Assembly: GCF_031877795.1 (NCBI RefSeq)
Contig: NC_133939.1
Coordinates: 3,825,698-3,889,697, forward strand
Length of the DNA stretch: 64,000 nt
Direction: 5' to 3'
Source of the DNA: Strix aluco
Lineage: Eukaryota; Chordata; Aves; Strigiformes; Strigidae
In this document: positions 25,051-35,381 of the stretch, in pieces
Layout of the letters: each line of letters starts with the position of its first letter
Position numbering within the stretch: the first letter of the stretch is position 1
Notes under the pieces: model-generated
The model's input: the letters and a program-made list of their open reading frames with translations, nothing else
Told to the model about the DNA's origin: nothing
The model's database searches: none
Program-made: the position numbers and the translations under genes

Positions 25051-28000
25051 AGATTAAAGAAAGCAGGTGACCCTTAAGTGTTTATCATTCAGAGTGAAAA
25101 CAGCACAGATGGCTAACTTTGAGGAAGATGTTTTCAAACACAAGCTCACCTACCGGGCAGTAACAGAAGTGTTTAAGGGGAGCCCTTCAGCCCAGGTCTG
25201 TGCCCTCTGGCTGGTGTGGCCATCCCCACCTCAGTGCTGTATCATGACACTGAAGGCTTAGCGGGGGTGTCAGCAGAGCTGCGTGCACCAGCAGTAAAGC
25301 CATCCTTTAAGATGATGCTCCTCCTTCCAGCTAGGTCTGGCCCCTCTGCCAGCCATGGGGGCCAACAGCCCCGTGCCTTTGAGGGATGCTTGCTGCATAC
25401 TCTGGAGGTGGGGATACTGGGAGTGCTGGCAATTAGAACTGGTTGGCCTTATTCACGGGAAGGGTAATGTGGCATTTCTGTCTCTGAATTCGCCCCAGGC
25501 CTGATGGTTCTCAGCCATCCTGCTGGCTGCTGCTCTCCCATCGGGCTGCAAGGGGGGCAGGCTGCATGTCTGGATTTTAGTAATGACATTTTAAGTTGGA
25601 GGAAGGTAGAAAAAGAAAACCAACTTGGGCAGGAAAATGCTTTGGAAAAAGTATTTTACAGCAGCTGCAGCTAGAGTAAATCAGTCTAGCACTTTTTTAT
25701 TTACGCCAGCTGGGGATCTGGTCCAGAAGCCTGGGAGGAGTTTCCCTTTCCCAAATGCAGCAGCATCCTCTCTTCCACTTTTTTTTTTAATCCAGGCTTT
25801 AGATACACTCTCCTCTGCCCTGATAACACAATAAACTGGGTGCAGTTGCATTTCCATAGGACACATCATGGTGGGCAGAAAAAAGCCACCTTTTCTGATA
25901 TGTGATTTGTCTCTTGGCCTTTCTTTGGCTTCTTGGACTACTGCTGCTTCTCACAGTAACTACGAGATGGAAGGTGAAGTTCTTGCTTTGGAAAGTTACT
26001 CTGTGATAGCAGCTGGGCATGCAGAGAGAGAAAAAAAGAGAGGGGGGGGCTGCTGAGGATGGCAGAGGAGGATGAGAGGCAGTCAAGAGTGGAGGAGACC
26101 GAACAAGAGAGACCAATGCTGAGGGTGGGGGCTGGTGAGGCTTCATTGGGATTCAGAGGCGAAGGAGCAGACAGCAGCTGACCGCCAATGCTGAATAGCA
26201 ACAAGCTTCCCCGAGCGCTGGGCAGCTACCTGCAATTACTTTCAGGCAGCGTCGTCCATCCGGAACGAGGTTGGGAATGGCAGCACCTGGGGTGGCTCTT
26301 TGGAGACCCCATGTCACCTCGCCCTGCACACACACTTCTCCAGGAGAGCTCAAACCCTGCCTGCTATTTCCCCCATCTCTCAACTCGCCCTACAATAGCA
26401 GCCTCCCTAAAAGCCCTGGGGACCCCCAGCATCCAGTACCCACGAAGCCATAGACATTGGCATTGGGGGAGAGGAAGAAACCATGCAAAGGGCTACCTGG
26501 CAGATTGGGTCAGCCAGTTTAAGATGGCACCACCCTGTTAGGATTAATTCTCATTGGCTAGCTGAAGGTCTGCCCACAAGTTTCACCTTCCCAGCAAGCC
26601 AGCAAAGAGCCTGGAAAGGTTGATCAGCTTGTGATGGTGAGGCACAGATAATTTTTTCCCAGGTTGACACCAAGTAGAGCTGTGCATGGGCTCAGCAGGC
26701 AGCGAGAGGAAAGATGGCCCATCCATGCCAACATATCCTTATGTTTCATTGTTTAAGCTCTTAAGCTCCTATTTGATTTGAGCTGTAAAACATTGAACTG
26801 ATTAAAAAAAAAAAAAAGCCCTCCTTCATCCAGAGAGGAGGGCTGGATGAGTGTTTCAGCCAGCTGTGTGTTTGCTGCCATTTCCCTGGACAATGGGAAG
26901 GAGACCTGTCCCCTTCACACAGCCAAAGCTGGGTTCTGCCAGGTCCCATGAGTCTCCTGCCTGGTGCCAATGGCTAAAGGGGCAGAAAAGGCAGGAGGAA
27001 ATGTTTCTGTGTTACCTGCTTCTTGCTAGAGAGGGGCCTGCAGTGCAATCCTTTGATGATATTGTAGCCTTCAGATTATTACCTGTCGCTACAGAGACAG
27101 CAAAACACACTGACTTCCAGCATCTGCCTGTTGGGGGGCTGGAGACGAAAGAGTGCCAATACAAAGACAGCAAAGCCTGCCTTGGAAACAGTGACATGAT
27201 GATTATTGCTATTGCTTATAATCACACATAATGATGGCACAGGAGAGCACCGTGGCCATAGGGAATCGATTTATTGCCAGCCCTTCCTGGACCGACAGAA
27301 AGCAACAAAGATAAATGTCCCTAAATGCCAAGGCAAGTCAACGATGAGCATCTTGGTCACAAACTGGACACCTGTATTAGTGATGGTGTCTCTTGGCCCA
27401 CTATTGAATATCACATTGTGGAGGAAAATAACATAGTTATGGGCCGCTGTGGCAGTCCTTATTTATAAGGTTTCAGTTTTTCATTTTCATGCATACCTTG
27501 TTGCACACCATGGTGCACAAGCAAGTCCTGGGGTGATGAGCATGTGAGTAGCTCATGCCCACGGTCAGCAGCCTGGCCCAAACTAGCCCTGTGGTTCTGT
27601 GCTCTCCTGTCAGAGAAAGGTGTGAAAAATATGGCAATCATAGGTGGAAAACCAGGTCTGTGAAAAGGCGCAACTGCTTGGAGGATAGCTGGAGGAACGA
27701 TGGCTAGCACTGTGGCAGCTTGAAGCTGGAGCCAGCTTGGGAAGAAAAAAGAATCCAATTTTCCATGGTAGAATGAGCTGGCCCTGGACTGAGCATCGTT
27801 AACTGCTTAGCTCTATAGAAAGAAATCACAAAGAAAGGTGGGAGCATCTTCCCCACAAAGCCAGGAAGAGTCAGGGCACCTGAGCTGCTGGTGCACATGG
27901 CAGCTTGGGTCAGCTTGATGCAAGATGAGGGTCTGTGCCTGGGAAGGAATAGAGCTGGGACAATAAAACCAGCCTGAGCTTTTAACCAGGTTAGCCCAGA

Positions 28001-28239
28001 TGTGAGCTCCATGCAAATACAGCCGCACTGCTCCTGTGCCGGCACAGCCATACGGGGCTGAGCTGAATCCCAGAGACTCACCCGAAGGTATCTGCTAGCT
28101 TTCCACCACGCCACCTTGTTCAGCACGGGCAACCCAGAAAGATGAATTTGTGACTTACTGTGCCTGGCACCTTGGCAGACTCCAGGCAACCTTGTAGAGC
28201 AGAGGGAACCTGCAAAACAACAAGAAGCATGAGCAGGTG
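25051..28239. other. Unassigned DNA
   Basis: No gene recognised. G7 run near 26042 and A14 run at 26804-26817. Perfect octamer at 28011-28018. Frames of 100-160 codons on the minus strand around 27.5-28.2 kb have no recognisable domain. Confidence 0.5.
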
Positions 28240-28400
28240 AGGGATGGTCAGAGGTTTTTTTGTTTTACAATGATGATTTATTTGTTTTGCGCCTGGTTAC
28301 AAATGCAAATAAAACATGATTTTTCAGCAGCATTTTTCACTCTCTTATTTTTTTCCAGGCAGAAGAAAAAAATTGTAACATAAATTATCCACTTCAGGAG
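28240..28400. promoter_or_regulatory. Small octamer-containing AT-rich block
   Basis: Perfect octamer ATGCAAAT at 28303-28310 within T-rich and A-rich sequence (ATGATGATTTATTTG just before it, ATAAAACATGATTTTTC after it). Possible enhancer core; unproven. Confidence 0.25.
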
Positions 28401-29154
28401 AGACTTCCCTATCCCTGACATTGCAAAAAGTCACTTATGAGACCCTTTTGTTGAGATGTACAAGTGACTTGGACAGGACTGCTGCTTGGGAGGGGAAGAT
28501 AACATCACCATGACCACACTTCCTACTCTGCAGTAACGAGAAGAGAAAAAAGGTAACGGGACAGAAAATATTGGTAACCTGATGATGCCACAGAGATTTC
28601 TTGCAGGGCGATGTATACAAGCAATCACTAACGGTGCTCACAGGAGCAAGAGAGCTCTGGCACAGATATACCACAGAGCATCCCTTGAGAGGGGCTGCAT
28701 GGGCTGCTGGAACACAGCAGAAGCATGAATCCCACTAACCACGCCATCTCCCAGTAAAAGCCGTCACTGCTCCAGCACCCGCTGGCACCCCCATCGTGTG
28801 CTACAGACACACGCCACCACCGAGGCCACGTGTCACACACGGTTTGCAGGAGCCGTGGTGTGACAGAGGGCTAATGCTGCAGAGGCGTGGCAGGGAACGG
28901 GGTCTGGATGCTCAGGCCAGGATGGATGGACAAGAGCTAAATGCTATCCTCCTCATATGTATATTTACATCCTATTTACCCTCTTCATATGCGTTTTATT
29001 TACAGTCAGATAATCCTTAGGCAGGAAATTTCTGCTGGGTGTGTCTTTACCTTTCTCTTATTTTCTTATAGACTCTCTACCTGTCATCCCTGTCTGTAGC
29101 TATTTCTTGTCCTGCTTTTGGCTTTTACCTGTCCCATTTTACAGAGAGGAGCCC
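28401..29154. other. Unassigned single-copy DNA
   Basis: No gene or repeat recognised. Confidence 0.5.
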
Positions 29155-29660
29155 TACCAGCGAGGCGCTGGGAGGCCACGCGTGCTTGAAAAATGGTGTG
29201 TGGGTATGAGAGGGTTAAGCCCCATGTACGCAGCTGTTTGGCTGGCTTGAACCCTGAAAGTGTCTCGGGAGCGATCAGACATGCCCAAGCTGAAGCATTT
29301 GCAAAGCCAGCTGGGCTCCGGCAGGGATGGACACTGCCTGCCCCAGGGCACTGTCAAGGCTGAGCTGTCAGATCGCACATTGCAGGCTAAGGACGAGGCA
29401 ACACTAAAACAGTCGGGCTCCCCGTTTTCCTCGCACCCCTTTGTGGACAATAAACCGGAGTCGCTGCTGTGCATGGGCGTGGGGGGTGCAGGGGGGGCAA
29501 GGAGGTGCCGCCAGCTCTTGGCACCATCCCGATGCTGCCCCTGCGGGGTCCCGGGGCGGCAGGTTAGGTGCTCGAAGGCCACCTTAAACCTACTCTTCTG
29601 CATCCTCACCCCTTCCTTCCCCGCTGCCTGGTGGAAAGCAGGGTTGCTGCCCACCGTTAC
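29155..29660. promoter_or_regulatory. Weak CpG island with G-quadruplex motif
   Basis: By hand count about 23 CpG dinucleotides lie in roughly 500 bases, far above the surrounding sequence. The core at 29401-29580 (TCGGG, CCGTT, TCGC, CCGG, GCGGGG, CCGGGGCGG) holds twelve of them. A G-rich stretch at 29475-29497 has four G3 runs with short loops and can form a quadruplex. CpG islands mark many vertebrate promoters and some intragenic regulatory sites. A 157-codon frame with a non-ATG-supported start and an antisense 176-codon frame overlap it; both are expected in CpG-rich DNA and neither has a recognisable domain. It could be the promoter or first exon of an unidentified transcript. Confidence 0.35.
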
Positions 29661-30367
29661 AAGCACTGGGATGCTCTCTAACAAAGCACAGCTCTGTCTA
29701 GATGTTGCTCAAGACAAACTTCCTCTGCTCTAGAAAGCCAGTAGCAATCATCCCCTTCCCCACGCCTCATTTTCTTCTTCCTTCAACTTACTTAAATCAG
29801 TGACGGGCTTGGAAAACTGAGCAGGACCAGTGGCCTCCAGCCTGCTACGTTGAACAGCGTGCAAAGCACTGGGCTGTATTTCTCTCTTTGCTTGTATCAG
29901 GGGGGTGGGGGCTGCCGAGGTAGCTTTGGGCATGGTCGCAGAAGTAGGAAGCTCCAGCCAAAGAGGTTTGCCCCCGAAATGCCCACGTAGTTCCAGGACA
30001 CCCCTTTTTCCCTTCTCTTTTCATGGGTGCTGTTAGCACGGCCGCTCTGAGACTGCAAAGATGCCATTTACCACGAGAGGACACCATCCTACCTCCGACT
30101 TCCTCGGCGCACAACGGCTGGGTAAAAATATCCATAATAATATTACAGGGACCGACTGGAACACACACGTCGGAGAGGAGAGCAAGAAAGAAATAATATG
30201 TTTATCATCCTGCTATATCCAGCAAGAACGCTGCCCTGCCATTTATTTATGCAGCAAGTACCCCTTTAAATATACAAATCGCAGGAACATTAGGCTGTAA
30301 TAGGCAGACCAGGGATTAGTCTGAATATACTTCATTTGGTGATTTGTGAGTGCCTGCGTGTGAGAGG
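29661..30367. other. Unassigned DNA, mild CpG shoulder
   Basis: Scattered CpG continues to about 30235. No gene recognised. Confidence 0.5.
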
Positions 30368-30397
30368 GTACGTGTGTGTGCGTGCGCGCGTGTGTGT
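30368..30397. repeat. Alternating purine-pyrimidine tract (Z-DNA-prone)
   Basis: Thirty bases of perfect purine-pyrimidine alternation, mostly GT with a GCGCGCG core. Such sequence flips to Z-DNA readily under negative supercoiling. It is also a (GT)n-type microsatellite. Confidence 0.85.
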
Positions 30398-31105
30398 TGG
30401 TTGACTTTAAAATGGAATAAACCACATTTAGCAGCTAGGTAGCTATGGAAACATAACCAAAATTGTTCTACCACCTTTCTGCCGCACTGCTTTCTGCAGC
30501 CCTGCAAATACTGTCAAGGGAGGACTGAATATTGTTTCTTATAAATAATAGAATGTAAAGAGGTACAGAAAGAATCATTAAATTAGGATCTTGAAGTGGG
30601 GATAGTTCAGGAAAAAAATGCCCAGTGGCTGTAATATTAGTTTCTGATGACTTAGCAATGATAAGGGACTTAATTTTATTCTTTTGTCTGTATTTTTGCA
30701 ATTTACAGAAGGATGCAGGCTGAGGAAATACACGTATTTTGGTGCATGTACTTGTGGGGAGGTAAGTATGTGTGTATAGGTATATAAATATATATTCACA
30801 AACACACTCCAAAGGGCATATGCACAAACAGAAATATATCAGCAGCATTTTGGTGTTTAAAAAGCAAAGGACTTCACCTGCTACCCAGCTTTTTCTGCAC
30901 ACCGCAGTCACAACCAGAAGTAATTCCAGCTCTGCAGCTCTGCTCTGCCCCGGCCGGGCTCCCCAGTTTCTCTCACGACCTATGGATTTGCCAGTAATCC
31001 TTCCCATGGCCCTCCTGAAGTGCTGCCAATCTTGTTGAGGTATTTAGAAGCTGAGAAGACTGGTTATATATCACAGCTGATTTTAAAGAGCCTTTAAAAC
31101 TGGGA
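30398..31105. other. Unassigned DNA
   Basis: No gene recognised. A TATGTGTGTATAGGTATATA-type stretch lies at about 30767-30795. A 179-codon minus-strand frame spans the region but reads through these simple repeats and has no known domain. Confidence 0.5.
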
Positions 31106-31173
31106 ATTAAATTCTGGCCCACTGGACTCAACCAGAAAATGCTCAGTTGTTTTCACTGGGGCCAGGATTTAAT
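31106..31173. mobile_element. Palindromic MITE-like remnant
   Basis: Arms ATTAAATTCTGGCCC (31106-31120) and GGGCCAGGATTTAAT (31159-31173) are inverted repeats with 14 of 15 positions paired, separated by 38 bases; weaker pairing continues inward. The arm sequence resembles a palindromic dispersed repeat I remember from turtles, crocodilians and birds (arms of the CTGGCCCCATTGAAGTCAAT kind), but I cannot name the family with certainty. The interior is too short to encode anything. Confidence 0.45.
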
Positions 31174-31679
31174 CCTCAGATGCATGGAGATTTTCCAGGG
31201 CTGAGCAGTCAGGGTGAGTCCATTTAAGTCTTTTAGGGCTGAAGATTGTCACCCAGTGCAGCCTAAATAACAGCAAGACACCTTTCTGCTACTCGGCTTG
31301 CAACCCTCCTGAGCAGGAGGGGCTGGCTGGGAATGGCCAGGACAAGGACTGGGAACAACGTGGGGCTCGCTGTCCTACAGACAAATGGCAGCATGGGTCT
31401 GATCAGGTGTGCCACTTCTTGCTCATGCTCCCCCATTGATCTGTTTTTTGGGTGCTGGCACAGTTAACATTCCTAACTGCCAAATACAGAGAGCCAAGGC
31501 TGGGGTCTCTATACATCATCAGCTGTGGTGAGAGCAGAAGTTCATCCACACCCTCCAAGCCACCCATGACTTTCTCCCTCTCATTTGCCCCTTCAGTCCT
31601 CTTCAGATCAAGGTCTCCTGGTCGCTTGAGATCCTGCTGCTATAACAGGTACTCTGTAGCTTTCTTTCACATCTTTCCT
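31174..31679. other. Unassigned single-copy DNA
   Basis: No gene recognised. Pyrimidine-rich at about 31545-31680. Confidence 0.45.
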
Positions 31680-32290
31680 TGTGCCTGATCCCCTGCAACA
31701 TGGACACCAGAACTACACGCAACATCTGAGCACAATGGGGTGCACCGTGGATGTATCCAGTTGCATAATGACTCTGTTTTATCCTCCCTTTCTTCCTCTG
31801 TATTGCCCTTGCCTTTGTGATTGCTGCTGACTTTTCCAGAAATGGCCTGCAATGCCTCTACAATCTCCTTCCAGAGAGGCAATAGCCCATTTAGACTGTG
31901 CTGCTGTATAGGTAGGTATAGCTACTGTTGATTTTTCCTCCATGTACAGTTGCCAGCAACGAATCTCCTCTGCCGTGTCATCACATAGCCATCAGTACAC
32001 TGCAACCTTTCTGCACTTCTTCACAGTCAGGTGTTGTTGGCACTGTCCTGAAGAATGTTGCATCCTTGAAAATTTTGTTTTCTGTCTGCTCCCTTTCCAG
32101 ATCGTTTGTAGATAGGACAGCACAAGTCCTACCATAGATCCCTGGAAGACTTCATGTGTATTCCCTGCCCACAGCGTTGCTTTTCCTCAGACACTGTTGG
32201 AGAAGGCTGTTGGTTCACAACAGCACCTCCACTCCTATCCCATGGCAACTGTTTTTGAAAGCCTTTTTGGAGGACTTGGAAAAGCAGCTC
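31680..32290 (-). mobile_element. Ancient CR1-type LINE relic, ORF2 reverse-transcriptase region, antisense
   Basis: Read on the minus strand this follows an amniote CR1/L3-type ORF2. A stretch at 32133-32150 encodes a recognisable V-F-Q-G-S-M-V-G, equivalent to the VPQGSVLGP motif of LINE reverse transcriptases. Downstream on that strand (about 32060) is a decayed version of the FADD catalytic region. Plus-strand segments TTTCTGCACTTCTTCACAGT (32008), TCCCTTTCCAGATCGTTTGT (32090) and CCCATGGCAACTGTTTTTGA (32239) match the antisense of the remembered consensus in order, as does GGACACCAGAACTACACGCA (31702) for the more 3' part. No frame is intact. Ends are approximate; the 31780-31990 interior is poorly recognisable. 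Confidence 0.65.
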
Positions 32291-33663
32291 AGTGCCCAAG
32301 ATGTACTGAGCTTATGCAAATGCTGCTTTATGCCAGGACCATGAGCAATCAACACTCTCCTTTTTATCCTGGTGCACATGCACGCTTGCTTGCTGTCCCT
32401 CTTTTCCCTCCAAGCCTAGCAAAGGTACATCTTACCCTGCTCTCGCATTCAGGTTCTAGTCCATTGGATAAAGCTCCCGAATGAACCAGCTCCTCACCCA
32501 CCAGGCTGGCCTCCAGCAGCACTTGGATTTCACACCCCACTGCAGCATGAGCAGAGGGCGGAAGCTTCTCCTACATCTGAACAACTGATCCTCCTGTGTG
32601 ATCCACCAGACACCCACTGGATAGGAACCTTTATCAGGACTGAGACTTGAGCTAGAAGGTAACTTGCTTTGGGCTTACCCAGGACTCAAAGAGTTTAGTA
32701 AGGTGCAGGAAGTCCACCACCTCTCAGCAGGGCTGCTGTGCTTGCAGTCAGGGTTCTTCAAGGCAGTCCAAGGAGGTGGATGCTGAAGGACACATTTACT
32801 GTGCTTTAGGGTCTGAAGCAGGAGTCACCTCTGCAGACATTAGCCTGTCTACATGTCAGATGTAAAAAAAAAATTCATCTAGAGTCCCACCACAATCTGT
32901 GGTCATCTCTGGAGGCTGACTGAACTCTGCTTAGCTAGGATTAGTGATCCTAGGAAGTCCTGTCTTTCTCCACTGACCCCAGGAGAAGCCAAGCCAACGT
33001 GGTCAGGAACCAGAAACAGGAACCAGGCTGAAGAGGTGATGTCAGGAGAGAACCCCATGGCCCACAGAAATTGCAAAAAACCTGCCAACTCTAAGGAGCC
33101 ACTTTCACAGCTCAGAACTAGGTGTCAATCTGCACTGGTGGATACCTGAATATATTTTTGCACCCAGCAATCACATGGGCTCTGGGACTGAACCATTTCA
33201 GGCTGCTGTGAGGGCAGATGAGCTTGCAGAGATTGTCTGCCGTCCAGCAACACTCTGGAGAACTTGGCTCCCACCAGGACCTCCTAGCAGAGTCACCTTC
33301 TTCCAGGGAGGAAGAATGGGTGATGAAGCAAATACCTTTGGCAAGCTTCACAGAGTTAGTGCTGCTGATTAGCAGGAACAGAGGGCTTCAGAGGCAGCTG
33401 TGCTGCTCCATCCCCTCTGCCATTATCAAGCCAGCCTTGTGAGACAGGCCAATTGGGGATGAGGCCCCGCCCTTCTTCAGATATTGGATTTGCCAGCCAC
33501 GGAAGTGGCAATGCCAACTTCTTCATCCTGCTTGATGGAGGGAGTGCTGCCCAGCCACATCACAACCCCGTACTGTCATTCCGCATTCAGAGACTGGAAT
33601 CAGGTCCCTCTTCAGCTCAATGTGTTGTTGCTTTAACAATCAGAAGGATGGAAAAACAAAACC
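32291..33663. other. Unassigned single-copy DNA
   Basis: No gene recognised. Perfect octamer at 32314-32321 just outside the LINE relic. Confidence 0.5.
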
Positions 33664-33703
33664 CTTTACTGTCTATTGTTAAACTTTACTGTCTAATGTT
33701 TTA
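33664..33703 (+). repeat. Two-copy 20-base tandem duplication
   Basis: CTTTACTGTCTATTGTTAAA is followed at once by CTTTACTGTCTAATGTTTTA; 17 of 20 positions agree. A local slippage or duplication event, with no known function. Confidence 0.85.
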
Positions 33704-34039
33704 ATAAACAGTCAAGTTCTTCCTCCGATCATTAAATCAGCAGTAAAGCAGGATGGAGACTCGTTTATGAGATTCTATCTGCATCACTAACATACAAATG
33801 TGAGGTCTTGGCAACTGCAAACAGCTACTCCAGTTGCATGGCTTCCTGCCCACTTCAAGAGCTGGATCTGCTGCTGGTTTGGAAGAGGTACAACTCATCC
33901 CGCCTCATGGGAGATAGGCAGAGAGTAAGACCTCCCAAGGGCCCTCTTCGTCCAATCCTTCACTGAACTCCACATCAGTGGAAAGAAGATAGTGCAGATA
34001 TGATGTTCTGCTCCCAAGAAGGATTAGGAAATCCTCCTC
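33704..34039. other. Unassigned single-copy DNA
   Basis: No gene or repeat recognised. Confidence 0.5.
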
Positions 34040-34063
34040 AGAATGGTTTAGGACAACCATTCT
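34040..34063. repeat. Perfect 9-bp hairpin
   Basis: AGAATGGTT (34040-34048), loop TAGGAC, AACCATTCT (34055-34063). A third AGAATGGT follows at 34068, so one arm is also duplicated. No gene context explains it. Confidence 0.7.
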
Positions 34064-35328
34064 TTTCAGAATGGTAGGACAGGCAAGTTGAGTAGTGCTG
34101 TTTACTCCTAAATCTTTGGCAATGGAAGCATTAAATGGCACCAGTTGACCCTGTTTGGTGGTCAGAGGCACATTTTACAGTTAGCCCCATAGCTCCTGTT
34201 GTACCCACAGCATCACAGAGGATAGGGGTTCATCAGGAATCTCAAAGAAGCTGGATGATTTACTGGATGAGAATTAAACCACCTGCAGATATGGGCTTAA
34301 AAATAGAAATAATTGAAACCACAGGTTTTGGGGTGAGAGGGATGGGGCATATTATCACATAGCTGGGTGCAGCCCCACAGTTACCCTGCAGCAGCAGATT
34401 CTGGCTCCGTGCTCTGCAGCACCAAAGCCGAGAGATTGCTCAGTGGGCTTGAGTGCCACAAAATTAGACAACATCTAAAGAAACTTAAACCCTTTGTTAT
34501 CTCTGGGATGATTCATGTTTGCTTGAAAGCATTAACACCCTTTAATCTTTGTTTTTCCAGGAATCCCCAGCCTCCAGCCCAGCAGCTGTGGGCCATGTGG
34601 ACCTGAGTGCAAGCAGACATGGTAGTCCATCACATACACTCCATGTAGGACTAACTTCTAAACGTCTTCCGAGAAGCTTATCTGCCACTTTTACTCTGAA
34701 AGTAATAATGATCATCCTACCACCCATCCCCAGAGTAATTTTTAATAGCTCACAGTTGTTGCATCAACTTTGATTACTAGCAGTGAGGTTTTATCTCCTC
34801 AGGGGTGGCTCTGTCAGCAACAGATACCAGGTTTCCTGCTTACCACTATTTGTGGGCTGTTCCAACTGTTTGTCCAGTCATAAAATTATTAGCACATTAT
34901 CCCTGGGCAATGGCTTGTAATTTTCTCTTTTTATTACTCAATAAACAGTTTGGAAGCCAACCCCCCAGAGTGAGAATAGAAACTAACTTACTACTTACAC
35001 ATACATAACTGATGCCGCGAAGAGAGACAGTGCAAGAACACCGGAAAGCCATCAACAAAAGAAAGGAGAGGAGACTATTTTGTAAGATTTTTTTGTAATG
35101 AAAGGAAAATGTGGTATAGGACATTTTCAGGGGAATGGGGGAAAAGAGGCAAAGCATTAAGAAGTCCTGCAGGACACAGTTTCTGGGTTAAATTTCCCTG
35201 ATAACAGTTTGAGCAGCACACACCCTGGTTTTCCATACCTCGGTCCCAAATGCCAGTTCTCCCAACTGAACATGTCTAGATGCCTGAAGAGCCTTGGGAA
35301 AGAAAAATACAGCAGTTAACTGACACAA
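34064..35328. other. Unassigned single-copy DNA
   Basis: No gene supported. A good splice-acceptor-like sequence (CTTTGTTTTTCCAG, ending at 34560) precedes an open stretch, but no matching donor or recognisable protein is seen. Confidence 0.45.
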
Positions 35329-35381
35329 TATAGCTATAGTCATTCCAACTATATTATAGCTATATATTTCCAGCTATAGCT
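35329..35381. repeat. Cluster of three TAGCTATA palindromes
   Basis: Perfect ten-base palindromes TATAGCTATA at 35329-35338 and 35355-35364 and AGCTATAGCT at 35372-35381 occur within 53 bases. They may be sequence drift from a TA-rich microsatellite or clustered binding sites; unproven. Confidence 0.6.

Noticed and set aside
29154..29733. 157- and 176-codon opposed frames at the CpG-rich region
   Set aside because: Both strands are open because CpG-rich DNA has few stop codons; neither has a domain. The CpG cluster itself is kept as the observation.
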